This document shows, one piece after another, positions 20,545-31,500 of a stretch of 64,000 nt of DNA. This DNA is from Melieria omissa (lineage: Eukaryota > Arthropoda > Insecta > Diptera > Ulidiidae). The stretch spans positions 66,904,932 to 66,968,931 of the forward strand of contig OZ020270.1 in the NCBI GenBank assembly GCA_963971225.1, given 5' to 3'. A program made the translations under genes and the position numbers. Under the pieces are notes generated by a model that worked only from the letters and a program-made list of their open reading frames with translations, ran no database searches and was not told where the DNA came from. Positions within the stretch are counted from its first letter, which is position 1, and each line of letters opens with the position of its first letter.

Positions 20545-22700
20545 ACTTGAGCTGTTGAAGGTGGACCAGCTGAAGAAGGAGCTGGCTGCCTGGAATTTGT
20601 CGACTGCTGGCGGAAAGGTGGAGTTGCAGCGATTGGGCTGCACACGAGTTCGGAACGCAGGAACACGAGGCGTCGGCCAAGGTGAAGGAATCGCCTGCTG
20701 GTGCTGCGTCACTGCAAAGTACGACTGCAGCGGCTGCGCAACTACAAGCATTGGACATGAGCCAGTTAATGGTTGCACTTAAAGGCATGTTTGAGACTTC
20801 CAACCGTGAAATGGCAGCCAAAATGGAAAATGAAAATCGTGAAATGTCGGCGCAAATGGCAGCGAAACTAGAAACTACGAATCGAGAAATGGCAGCGAAA
20901 CTAGAAACTACGAATCGAGAAATGGCAGCGAAACTAGAAACTACGAATCGAGAAATGGCCGCGAAACTGGAAACTACGAATCAGGAAATTTCAGCAAAGG
21001 TCGACACTGCAAGCCGAGATATGGCGGAAAATTCTGCGCGCATAGAGCACAAGGTGGAGGAAGTTTCCGATAGACTGAACGGGAAAGTTGAGCATCTTGA
21101 GACGCGAATGGACAAGTGGGACAAACGAGTTGACAGTCTGGAGGATTCGGTGAACAGAAAAATCGACGAGCGGCTTAGAGAGGTACAGCTGCGAGCAAGG
21201 GTGCAGTCGGTTGAGGAAAGTTTTGCCATAGCAGTGCCTACTTATGATGGTACTATGTCGTTCGACACATTCAAACTACAATTCGATATGGCTGCTTTGG
21301 AGAGTCAGTGGACCGATGTTAGGAAAGGTCGGAGACTGATACTGGCTCTAAGAGGTCCTGCGGCTGAGGTAATAAAAACAGTTCCGGAAGGTTTGAGAGG
21401 TGATTACGACATCGTCATAAAGGCGCTGGCAGCCAGATACAGTGACGAGCACAACAAAATGCTGTATTATTGCGAGCTGAAGAGCCGTAGGCAAAGAATC
21501 AACGAGGCGTTGCAGACATATGCAGCAGACATTGAGCGGCTCGTACTGTTGTGTTACCCGAAATTCGGCGCTGATGAACTCGAGATGATGAAGATTGAGT
21601 CATTTATTGAAGGTCTTCATGACCCAGAGACACGTCGCAGTGCGTTGATGATGGGCAAGCCGACATTTAAGGAGACGGTGACCAGCGCGATGACGTATGA
21701 GGCAGCCTGGAGGGGAGGTTTTCGACATTCATCTGCGGAAAGGCGTCGAGCCCAATATGGACGTATCACGCAAAGCCCGACAGTGAGCTCGGAGGCACCA
21801 GCGGGGCTGCGGGCAGTGTCATCTAGAGTCAGTTGCTGGCGATGTGGCAAGCAAGGCCACATATCACGGGACTGCCATCTGCGAGAAAAGCGTTCCGGAC
21901 AACAGACGTCGCCAAGAAGGGCTGCCGCTCTTTCACACCATTTGTGCAAAACCGAGTGCAGGCATAACTCGCGAGCCGAAAGCGAGGGACAAATTGTGGA
22001 AGTTCGGTCGATAAGCGTTATGCCAGAGGAAGAGTGGACTGCGGAGAGGCTACAGAAGGACCAGCGCAAGGATACGGATCTCGCGAAGATCATCAAAGGC
22101 AAAGCGCAGAGATTACGGCCGGCCTGGCAGGAGATGGCTGATGAGAGCCCAATCACGAAGGCTTACTGGGCACAGTGGCAAAGTCTACGTCTGCAGGATG
22201 GCTGCCTATACCGCGAGTGGGAGAGCAGGGATGGCAGGACCAGAAAATCCCTAATAGTGGTCCCGAGAGGCCGAATCGACGATGTCATCGAGGAAAAGCA
22301 TAACGACTCCAGTGGAGGGCACCTAGGCATCGCAAAAACTGTCGCCAAGATAAGAAGGCGGTTCTACTGGGTAGGATGCCAGGAGTCTGTCGCTGAGTGG
22401 ATCAGAGGTTGTAATTGGTGTTCAGCTGCGAAAGGGCCGAGGAGGAGATCGCGGAGCCGCACTCAACGAGTCGAAAGCAGGTTTACAGCGAGCTATGGTC
22501 TACGGGCTAACCCAGAAGGGTTTCAAGAAGGCGATCTGGTAATGCTCAACAACCCGCAGCGGAAGGAAGGTCTGTCTCCAAAGCTTCAAACGTCATGGGA
22601 AGGACCGTACAAGGTCGTGACCAGGATTAATGACGTGGTGTACAGGGTTCAACGCCTCGGTACTTGTTCGGGACGAACAAGTCTAAGTGATGGGCAGTGA
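20545..22700 (+). pseudogene. gag-integrase fusion frame of the deleted gypsy element
   Basis: The SAP-like N-terminus (KVDQLKKELAAWNL, 20555) has lost its ATG and is frameshifted by a deletion near 20628. From 20682 a 672-codon frame is open. It has a coiled coil with a fourfold REMAAKLETTN repeat (about 20868-20985), VEHLETRMDKWDKRV, a capsid-like gag domain (AIAVPTYDG to TSAMTYEAAW) and a zinc knuckle CWRCGKQGHISRDC (about 21837). Near 21945 it jumps into the RNase H/integrase linker (EEEWTAERLQKDQ), the HHCC integrase zinc region and GHLGIAKTVAKIRRRFYW. Near 22440 it jumps again to the integrase C-terminus (FQEGDLVMLNNP...SWEGPYKV). A third deletion near 22655 shifts the tail, so translation stops at TGA 22698-22700, the first three bases of the 3' LTR. 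Confidence 0.88.
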
Positions 22701-23099
22701 AACGAAAAGGCACTCTGTGCTGTGCATGAACGCTTTTGCAAGCATACTTTTAGGCATGCACTGTGAAGTACGGCGAACTGGTATAATTCGCTTGGTATAG
22801 TCCGATATGGCAAGGTTCGCGAGAAATGGGCTGTGCGAGAATGGTCGAGCATTTTCCAATTGGAAGTTGCAAGAAACTTCGGCGCGATAAGGAAACTGGT
22901 ATAAAATCAGCAGTGTGCAGCGCAGTGAATCGAGTCTTAGTTGAATAAGCAAAGTGGTAACAAGTGTCGATACAAGCAAAGTGTAATTCTGTAAATAAAG
23001 TGAGTTTCTGACTGCGTTTGCGATGAATAGTTGATGTTGTTTTATTTTCAAAACCAATCCAAACGAACCTTGGAAGGCGAGCTTGGAATTTTCGTAACA
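22698..23099 (+). repeat. 3' LTR of the deleted gypsy element
   Basis: 402 bp, TGAAACGAAAAGG to CGTAACA, differing from the 5' LTR at only a handful of positions. Confidence 0.92.
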
Positions 23100-23663
23100 A
23101 TATTTTGCATAAAATTTGAAGTTGAAAATTAAATATTGCAATCCTCGATGGAAAAGATTTTGAAAATTTGTAAACTTGTTATTTAAATGATGTTTTCTTG
23201 CTTTTATTGAACTGAATTTATCTATTGCATTTTTAAAGTCAATTGTCGATGCTGTGTCTCTTTCAATTGATAAAAGTGACAACAAATTTCAGTTTTGGAA
23301 AACTTCTTTCGCAACTTCACACAATACACAAATTATTAAGAAATATTGTACGATTACACCTAAACTTGGAAGTGTTTCAATGAAATCCCATTTTAAAATA
23401 AAATCTAATAAATTTAGTCCAGACCACAGAGAAATTTGTATTGCAAGTCGATAAGTGACGCTTAAGTCGCAACACTTCTTCAAATATTTCTACCTTCTTA
23501 AAATCATTGTATGTTACAATAAGCTTGTCTATGGCTTCATTGATGTCGGTGTGTGTAGAAGTCAAAATAAAATTTCAATTGACCATTTGAAAAGTATTTA
23601 CAACGATTTTCATTTCTGAAAAACGATCTACCATTTCGGAACTAAACCGGTCTAGACGCTCTA

Positions 23664-24850
23664 TTATTATTATTATTATTAGTGGGGATGGTGCACCGCG
23701 ACCTAAAGATCTATTGTGCCCCCTTCATGGACTCACACTTCATCTGTGAGCCCAACTACCGAGAGGAACTTTAGTATGTCTCCTATACCCCTGGAGTTCC
23801 AGTTCGCACCTCCGACGAGGTATTCCCCTAGGTGCTTCTTCCGATGATGCATACGTACAGGGCATTCTCCTAGTATGTGCATTGCAGTTTCATTTTCCTG
23901 CGAACAGAACCTGCAATGTCCGTTTGCACGGATTCCTAATTTATTTAGGTGATAGTTCAGCCTACAATGCCCTGTCATGATACCTGTAATGATTCTCAGG
24001 TTATTCTTTGATAAACTCATACAATCCTCGAATCTTTTCCTACTATATGATCCGATAATCGCTTTGGAATGTTCCAGACCTGGTTGATTGTCCCAGTATT
24101 TATTCCTGCTGATTATCTCGTCTTTCCTGGTTAGGATTGATAGAGCTCCCTTTCCCAGTCCACAAAAAGGTTCTGGGCCGACGAATGGGGTTGAGGCGCC
24201 CCTTCTTGCCAGTTCGTCGGCCGCCTCGTTTCCTGCTATACCTGCGTGGCCCGGAACCCAGAGGACCCATACCTGATTGTGCAGGCCAAGCTCATTAAGC
24301 TTTTCAAGGCATTCCATCACCAGTTTCGAGGATACCTGGTATGAGCTTAGTGCCCTGATTGCCGCCTGGCTATCAGACAGGATCGCAATTCTCCGATTCC
24401 GGTAGTTCCTCGCCAAGTTGAAGTAAGCACACCTTTCAATAGCGTATATTTCCGCTTGAAATATTGTTGTGTGCTTACCCGTGGGTTCCGAGTATCTAAT
24501 CCTCGGTCCATATACACCAATACCGGTATCTTCATCCGTAAGGGATCCATCAGTGTACCAGGTTATCATGTACTGGTTTATCAGATACGTTTCTGATATC
24601 CCTACCCAGTTCCTTTTGTTACTAAGTTCAGTTTTGAATCTCTTGATAAAGCTGAACTTCGGTGTGATTGTGTCCCTCGGTATTGCTATCTCTGGATACT
24701 GGCTCGTAAGAATGTTGAGCTTCTTACGGCCTAGAATCCTCCAGCCCCGATATTGTTTTCAGTCATCCGTAGGATAGCCCTCTTCGCCTGGGTTTGTATA
24801 TATATGTGAAGAGGTGTAAGTTCAAGTAGAACCTCCATGGATGCTGTTGG
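23664..24850 (-). mobile_element. 5'-truncated I/LOA-like LINE (TSD AGACGCTCTA)
   Basis: Perfect 10-bp duplications AGACGCTCTA at 23654-23663 and 24851-24860. The 3' tail is (TAA)n on the minus strand (23664-23682), as in I-type LINEs. It contains the ORF2 C-terminal part only. Confidence 0.88.
23733..24569 (-). pseudogene. LINE ORF2 C-terminus: RNase H and zinc tail
   Basis: 279 uninterrupted codons. RNase H active-site blocks are all present: WYTDGSLTDED, FQAEIYAIE, LSDSQAAIRAL, and WVPGHAGIAGNEAADELARRG. The Cys/His tail (GHCRFCSQENETAMHILGEC) and a basic MHHRKKHLGEYL segment follow, with stop at 23733. Sequence upstream of 24569 retains RT-thumb-like remnants in other frames. It is intact as a domain but cut from its endonuclease and RT by 5' truncation. 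Confidence 0.85.
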
Positions 24851-25320
24851 AGACGCTCTAAAATTGCTCTGTTTATTTCTTCTTCCAATGTGATAACGTG
24901 TTAGCTACGTCTGGGTTTTGCTCGCCCGGCAGTAATCTTTTAGTTCGGCGTCGAAAAATATCCAAACCCAATTCGTTCCACTTGCGTTTTGCAAAATCCA
25001 ATATATTTTGAACGACTTCACAACGTTGTTGAAGTAAGAACATTTTTACAAGTATTGAGTTTAACCAAACCGATGTGAATACTAATGGTATGTTCTTGTA
25101 AATATATTTGTACTAAAATGAATTCATTCAAAGCACAGTTCCACATTTGTAAAAGCTCATAAACGTGTAGCTAATCACATATAGGAGACAAAGGAAAATT
25201 AGGGTTTGACCTAGTGTCCAAGTTTTACTTTTCTGGATTGCACATTTCTCCAAATTATGTCTTACAACTATTACAGAAGCGTAATGTGCACTCCATCGCG
25301 TGTTGATTTTTATATACAAG

Positions 25321-25799
25321 CTTCTCTCGGGGGCCCCCTGCAGCCCGGGGCCAGGAGCGGTCCACCCCTCCGTCCCCCCTTAAACCGCTGCTGGGGTGAC
25401 CTACAATCACCCCTAAAGCAAAACCGCCTGCAGGCGGGACTGCCGTTTTAGTCATGTTTGCACATCGCCTGGAGGCGGTCTTGCTGGTGTACGTCAACTT
25501 TGTTTATAGCTTGCACTAAGATGCTTAGGTTTGATGGCGTCAGTGACCGAGTAGAGTGGCGAGAGAGTCACTAGAATCACATTTTGTTTACTAGGCCGAG
25601 TATTACTTTACCGTTATATTTTTCTTCTTTTCGCAGCGATTCGCGGAATCGCTCGTCACATGCGGAATGCGTCACAAACACTTTTCGCTCGGTTGAGTTT
25701 AATTGCGCGAGTTGCTTAGTTAATTTTGTGCATTGTAAAACCGAACTGACTCGCCACGTGTCAAAATACGTTTGAACAACTCGTCGGTTTTGCTGACCA
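25321..25799. other. GC-rich block and unassigned spacer
   Basis: 25321-25490 is very GC-rich (CCCGGGGCC, GCCTGCAGGCGGG) and may be a LINE 5' UTR scrap. 25498-25799 shows no recognisable feature. Confidence 0.35.
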
Positions 25800-25990
25800 C
25801 AGTGGATGGCGCGACTCCCCCTTATCGCGCCTGGAACCATGAAGATTCCGTGATGAATCTGGCTATGTCCCTGATGTTCAGAGGCAGGTGGAGAACGGTC
25901 TCATCCTCCTCCTCAGAGCCGCACCCTCGACATAAGTCGTTGGATTGCAGACCCAGTCTTTCAGCGTGCTTGGATGGATGGATGGATGTG
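25800..25990 (-). pseudogene. LINE ORF2 C-terminal scrap
   Basis: A minus-strand translation gives RLGLQSNDLCRGCGSEEED and, after a gap, IRDIARFITESSWF, the terminal zinc and RFITESxW motifs of the RNase H-bearing LINEs. About 60 codons remain, with an internal deletion. Confidence 0.6.
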
Positions 25991-26009
25991 AGGGTGGGCA
26001 GGAAGGCTA

Positions 26010-26520
26010 CAAGTCTTCCATAGCACTCAGTCCATTTCAGACCATTGTACTATACCCATGGGGGATAGGGAAGGAAAATTAGAGTAATATCTCATATTTC
26101 ACCGGTTTTTGAAATGCGTATGCAACACTGTCAGCCGCCGTGGCTCAGTTGGTTAGTGCGCGGTCCAGCGAGTCGCATGCAGAGCGACGCAAGTTCGAAT
26201 TCTGCATGTAGTAACACCTAAAAAAAATAACGGGAAATTCGTTTTCTCTTTCGGTGGCTGTCCTCTCAGCTGGAAATGGCAAACCTCTGAGAGTAAAAAT
26301 TGCCTATGAAAAAGCTCCCAGCCTGCCGTTCGGAACCGGCATAAAACTGTAGGTCCCTTCCACCCGCGTACAAAATTCACACGCACAACACGGGTGGTTG
26401 CGGGAAGCTAGGCCTTAGTCTCGCGTAAGCGGGCTGTCGTGCCAATCAATTAAAATTTATTATTATGCAACACTGTCTTTCCAACATATGTTACAGCACA
26501 CATTCTAAGCGGATGGGGAA
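26010..26520 (-). repeat. LINE 3'-UTR fragment interrupted by a SINE
   Basis: 26010-26118 and 26478-26520 together match, in opposite orientation, 60378-60560 (TGGACTGAGTGCTATGGAA, TATCCCCCATGGGTATAG, CAACATATGTTACAGC). A related piece is at 50310-50350. The motif GTACAATGG...CTGAGTGCT also occurs near the 3' end of the 37-43 kb LINE (about 42768), identifying it as LINE 3' UTR. The 60.4-kb copy has no SINE. Confidence 0.65.
26133..26463 (+). mobile_element. tRNA-derived SINE, family 1 (14-bp TSD)
   Basis: A perfect 14-bp duplication TATGCAACACTGTC lies at 26119-26132 and 26464-26477. The head is tRNA-like with RNA polymerase III boxes A (TGGCTCAGTTGG, 26141-26152) and B (GTTCGAATTC, 26193-26202). 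The body contains TGGAAATGGCAAACCTCTGAG and ACTGTAGGTCCC, and the tail is TTATTATT. About 330 bp. The homologous target at about 60430 lacks it. A second copy is at 46950. Confidence 0.92.
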
Positions 26521-26525
26521 AGGGA

Positions 26526-26733
26526 GGGGACCTACAGTTTAACGCCGAATCCGAACGGCGATTGGCAATTTTTCGTTCACACTTGGCGGTTTTGCCATTG
26601 CCTGCCAAGAGCGCACTTGTGCGATTCTTGTAATTCTCATTCCCTTCATGTGAATAGCGATAGAAGTAGACGAGTTGTTCACCAGCGCGAGCCAGGAATC
26701 GAACCTGGAGCCTTTGGTATGAGAAGCCAGCGC
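26526..26733 (-). mobile_element. tRNA-derived SINE, family 2
   Basis: Minus orientation. The head has a textbook B box GGTTCGATTCC (complement 26695-26705) within a tRNA-like CTGGCTTCTCATACC...CCTGGCTCGC region. The body is CTACTTCTATCGCTATTCAC, GAGAATTACAAGAATCGCAC, AATGGCAAAACCGCCAAGTG, ending ACTGTAGGTCCCC. The copy at 58148 is the same family. Its final 60-70 bp resemble family 1 (shared TGGCAAA, CCGTTCGGA, ACTGTAGGTCCC). Confidence 0.85.
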
Positions 26734-26740
26734 GTAAATA

Positions 26741-27542
26741 TGTCTTATGCAAATATGAAGCAAATGGTGCAAAAAAGGTGGCTGGAAGACCTTCCAGGGC
26801 AACTATATCCTCAAATCCAGGCCCTCCTACGACTTATTTACCCCCACCAGAGATCCGTTATTTAATTTTGTGGAATGTTTGTTGATGTAGATCAGTGTTC
26901 GTCGATGTTGGTTTGCCGGAGTTCGTACACAGAATGCCTGCCGGCGGCGCTAGCTTCCTTCGGGTTGCCGGTCAGGGTCAGGGTTGCCCACCGTACATAT
27001 GTATAAACACATAAATGGACAAACAATAATATTGAAAATATTAATTTCTAAGAGCTGCGTGGCTGGCAGCGATCTAAAGAGCTATTTTTTTTTATAAGTA
27101 ATCCGTGCAAGTTTATTTGGCATAAATGGTATAAAGCGAACCCTCGTGAAAAAAATAAATGAGTATGCTTTTAATACAAATAAAAATGTCTTGAAAGCCC
27201 GTAATAAATGTTGTTACGATTTTAAGCTTCCTACTGACTTATCCTATGCAAATGTACCTGAAGATAATGATTCCTATTTAGAATAATTTACATACATATA
27301 TATGTTTCTTGTTTAAATTAGAAGTGAATTCCATGTGTTGTTAAACATACATTTTAGTTTCGAATATAACTTTTGAATTGTTTATTAATAAAAACGTTAT
27401 TGAATTGGCCTTTCACTTAATTGGGAGCCTGGAAAAATTGATACGATTTGCTTGAATATCGTGCACTCCTATACTGATGTTTGATATGATACACTTGGGC
27501 CTAAAGTCCATCACTGATTGGGAGTGACAATAATATTGATAC
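26741..27542. other. AT-rich spacer, no gene seen
   Basis: It includes a 37-bp scrap at about 27136-27172 that is the complement of 9468-9500 (the dispersed repeat). Otherwise unassigned. Confidence 0.5.
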
Positions 27543-28171
27543 ATACAGGCATGTTCCAGCATTCACGCGATTTCAAATCGAAACCGAAAATTGAAATCGC
27601 ACGAATTGTTACACCCTGTTCTGAAATTCGCACGATTTATGAATAATTCGAAATTAACTTCGAATCAGCTGAGTGTCATATGACAGAAATATTTCGTTTG
27701 AATTTGATTCAAAAATTTAAATTTTATACACAAAAGTTTAAGAAAATGAGCGCTTTCACACTTTGTGCATTTTATTTATGCCAAAATTAATGGTACAGCA
27801 ACGAAAAAGTACGTCGGCGAATTTTGAGGGACCGTTCTAATCCACTAGATCTTCCGCAAGCCGTGTAAGTATAAATTTTATTGTTTTGCAGGCACAAGCT
27901 GACCTTTTCCTGCATTGCAGATTTATCGCGTATTACAGGGTAGACAAGAACTCCTTCCAAAGCATTTTGAACGACGTGAAACCTTTTTTAAAACATTCTT
28001 CAATATCCGCTGAACTAAAACTAGCGGCTACATTAAGGTTTCTTGCTGAAGGAGGATTCCAACGTTCCATTGGAAAGGATAGAGACATAGCGCTTGGTAG
28101 AAGTACCACATCAAAATATTGTTACGAATGGCTCAATAAATGAAATGAAATGAAATGAATATTAAGCCTAG

Positions 28172-28577
28172 TGGGCTGTCACGTATCTCTGGATTGTGTG
28201 ATTTGAAAATAAAACACAGTCAGTTTCTTAAACGCAGACAATAAAATACACCAACAGTCACTTTATTATTCACAGTTTACACTTTACTGTTCGTACACTT
28301 AAGTATTTGCTTGATTATTCCGTGTGGCAACTTCACTTGTCAAAACCAGACTGACTCGCTGTACCGCATCTGGCCACCTTTTATACTCTGTCCGGCCGTC
28401 GCGCAGATCGTTCTCGCACGTTGCCAGATTGGACTAGAAGTTTCCCTGATGACCGCGACCATCGTTGCCAGGTTGGGCTAAAAGTTACTATCGCGGCCGT
28501 CGTTGCCAGATTGGGTTATGGCACGGCACGTAGCGGCAGGGTTGCTTTGCATCGCGACAGACTGGCTCATCGTTACA
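28172..28577 (-). repeat. Gypsy 3' LTR
   Basis: 406 bp, TGTAACGATGAGCC (28577, minus) to ACGTGACA (28172). The purine-rich GGCTAAGTGGTGGGCAG lies just upstream on the minus strand. The promoter-like TATAAAAGG box is near 28384. The LTR split at 55399-57670 is a relative. Confidence 0.85.
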
Positions 28578-28588
28578 CTGCCCACCAC

Positions 28589-31500
28589 TTAGCCTTGTTC
28601 GTCCCGAACAAGTGCCGAGGCTCCGCTGTGATGAGGCGCCAGGCGCTCCAAATGGACTACCTTCAGCTTAGCGCCTCTATTGCTGCAACGTTGAATCCGG
28701 TATACCACGTCGTTAATCCTAGTCACGACTTCGTAAGGTCCTTCCCATGACGCTTGAAGTTTCGGAGACAAACCTTTCCTCCGCTGCGGGTTGTAGAGCA
28801 TTACCAAATCGCCTTCTTGGAACCCTGCTGAGTTGGCCCGTAGATCGTATCTGGCTTTCACCTTATCGCTGACCAGTTTGGTGCGGCTCCTTATAAACTG
28901 GTGAATTTCCTCCAGTTCCGCCCGCTTATTGGCCACGTAGTCCGTCTTAGCGCCTCCCGTCGTGCTGACTACCCCGAACTTCAAGTCAGCGGGTAACCGC
29001 AACTCTGTGCCGAACACTGCTCGGGCTGGAGTGAGTGATGTCGTGTCGTGCGGGGCTGACCTATACGCCATCAGGAACAGGGGGATGTGTGTGTCCCAAT
29101 CCTTTTGATTCCTGCCTACCACTTTCCGCAGGTATTCCTCCAGTGTCCGGTTAAAGCGTTCCACCATGCCGTCAGACTGTGGGTGCAAAGGAGTGGTACG
29201 CGTTTTCTTTATCCCCAGCAGCTCACACACTTCCTTGAATACCGCAGACTCAAAATTCCGGCCTTGATCTGAGTGCAACTCCAACGGAACTCCGAACCTG
29301 GCTACCCGGTTGTTTACCAGCTTTTCCGAGATCGTGGTGGCCTCCTGGTTATGAATAGGGTACACTTCGGGCCATTTGCTGAAGTAATCCATTACGACCA
29401 GCACATATTTGTTGCCTTGAGTGCTAGTTGGGAATGGGCCGGCGACGTCCATAGCAATCCGCTCGAAGGGCGCTCCCACGTTGTACTGCTGCATGCGGCC
29501 TCGAGATTTTCTTGTCGGCCCTTTCGCGGCTGAACATCGGTCGCAGCTCTTAATCCACTCGGCTAGAGACTCCTGACATCCTACCCAGTAGAATCATCTT
29601 TTTATTTTGGCGACGGTTTTGGTGATGCCTAGGTGCCCTCCACTGGAGTCGTTATGGTATGCCTCGATGACCTCGTTGATTCTGCTTTTCGGCACTACCA
29701 TTAGGGGGTTGCTGGTACGACCATCCGCGCTCTCCCATTCGCGGTACAGGCATCCTTCCTTCAGCCGCAGACTTTTCCACTGTGCCCAGTAAGCCTTAGC
29801 GATCGGACTTTCACCGGCCATCTCCTGCCAGTCTGGACGTGCGCCTTGCTCCTTGCCTTCGACGATCTTCGCAAGATCCGCATCCTCACGCTGGTCTTTT
29901 TGTAGCCTCTCCGCAGACCACTCTTCCTCTGGCATGACGCTGACCAACCGGACGTCCACTATCTGTTCTTTGCTTTCGGCTCGCGAGCATTGCCTGCATT
30001 CGACTTTGCACGGACGGCGGGACAAGGCATCGGCATTTCCATGGCTACTGCCCTTGCGATGCTCTATCGTGTAGTCGTAGCTCTGCAGTCGCTCGATCCA
30101 CCGCGCCAATTGCCCTTCAGGATCTTTAAAGTTCAGGAGCCATCTCAATGCCGCATGATCTGTGCGCTGTGCACAGATCATGCTGTGCGCTGTTCCACTC
30201 GAAAGCTTGGCCCTTTTTCGTCAGTTTGTGCAGGCTGCTGGCTATGTTCGCGAATCGCGGAACAAATCGGCGGTAGTATGTGCAGAGGCCCAGGAAACTG
30301 CGGAGTTCGTGTAGATTGCGTGGTCGGGGCCACTCCTTCACCGCCGTGATTTTGCCTTCATCCGTATGTACTCCGCGGGCGGAAACCGTATGACCCAGAT
30401 ACTTGACCTCCTTTTGGAACAGCGAGCACTTCTTTGGGTTGAGTTTAAGCCCGGCTTTTTGTATCCGCTCAAATACCTCCTTCAGCTTTCCCAGGTGGTC
30501 GTCGAAGCTTTTACCCATTACGATTATGTCGTCGAGGTACACCAGACACGTCCGCCAATGCAGCCCTTTTAGCACGCGTTCCATTAGCCGCTCGAATGTT
30601 GCTGGTGCGTTGCAGAGTCCAAACGGCATGACGGTGAACTGCCACAAACCATCGCCAACACTGAAAGCCGTTTTCTCCTTGTCCTTGTCTGCAAGCTCTA
30701 CCTGCCAATAGCCGCTGCGTAAGTCGAGCGTGGAGAACCACTGCGTGCCTGACAGTGTGTCCAGGGTGTCATCGATCCGAGGTAGTGGATAACTGTCCTT
30801 CTTGGTCACATCATTGAGCTTCCGATAGTCCACACAAAACCGGGTACTGCCATCTTTTTTCTTGACTAGCACGACCGGCGAGCACCAGGGGCCCGAAGAA
30901 GGCTCTATGACCTTGTCTTTCCGCATGTTTTCGATCAAATTTGCGACCTCTTCCCTCTTGGCCAGAGGAACTCGTCTTGGCGGTTGGCGAATCGGTTTTG
31001 CACTTCCGGTGTCGATGTTGTGCTTCACTATGGCTGTTCTTCCGCCTGCTTCCGCCGCAAATATTGACCCATAGTGCTGCAGGAGTGACCTCGCCTTCTG
31101 TTTCTGCTTGGCCGACAACTCGCTGCTCCACTGGTTCTCCTGCGGTATGGCGTCTATGTTAAAACCGCTCTTCTTATTACCTCCAGGCGGGCTACTCTCG
31201 CAATTGACCACTGCTACAGCTTCCTTACACTCGCCAATTACCTCATCTTTTCCGACATATCTGGGTGCATTCAGGGGGTTCAGTATTCTGACTGGTATCC
31301 TGCCATTTTTAGGTTCCACTAATGTACGTCCGATGATGATGTTGTCGTGTCCTTGTTTCGGTGCTTCTACTACCCACAGCCGACTCGTCCCATCGTCCTC
31401 GTCCACCTTTGCCCACACAATCGCCTCAGAATTCGCTGGTATCCTCCTGCGTTGACCCGATACAACCTTCCTTACCGCCACGCTTCGCTCATAGCCGGTG

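Larger units (their letters stand above)
20084..23099 (+). mobile_element. Internally deleted Ty3/gypsy element, both LTRs, TSD ATAT
   Basis: A complete LTR-to-LTR structure of only 3.0 kb. ATAT flanks both ends (20080-20083, 23100-23103). After the 5' LTR the primer-binding region reads TTTGGTGTCAGAAGTTCGG. Purine-rich TAAGTGATGGGCAG precedes the 3' LTR. Protease, RT, most of RNase H and the integrase core are absent, leaving one long gag-integrase frame. The two LTRs are nearly identical, so the insertion is fairly young. It must have moved using enzymes of an intact relative. Confidence 0.92.
23165..25320 (-). pseudogene. hAT transposase relic (ZMYM1-like), split by a LINE
   Basis: Minus-strand pieces, in order: NTRWSAHYASVIVV (about 25290), QQRCEVVQNILDFAKRKWNELGL and PGEQNPDVANTLSHWKKK (25040-24890), then NRAILERL at the LINE junction. 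After the LINE (23664-24850) it continues DRFSSEMVDRFSEMKIVVN, IFEEVLRLKRHLSTCN and finally SIERDTASTIDFKNAIDKF, the hAT C-terminal dimerisation motif (about 23250-23190). The order matches zinc-finger MYM-type 1-like hAT proteins with TRWSA and LSIE blocks. Removing the LINE and one TSD restores ...ILERLDRFSS. Multiple frameshifts and stops make it a fossil. Element ends were not found. Confidence 0.65.

Noticed and set aside
25328..25350. GC-rich CTGCAGCCCGGGG resembling a cloning-vector polylinker
   Set aside because: Only about 13 bp match and no neighbouring polylinker sites follow. The surrounding 150 bp are generally GC-rich like LINE 5' regions in this window.
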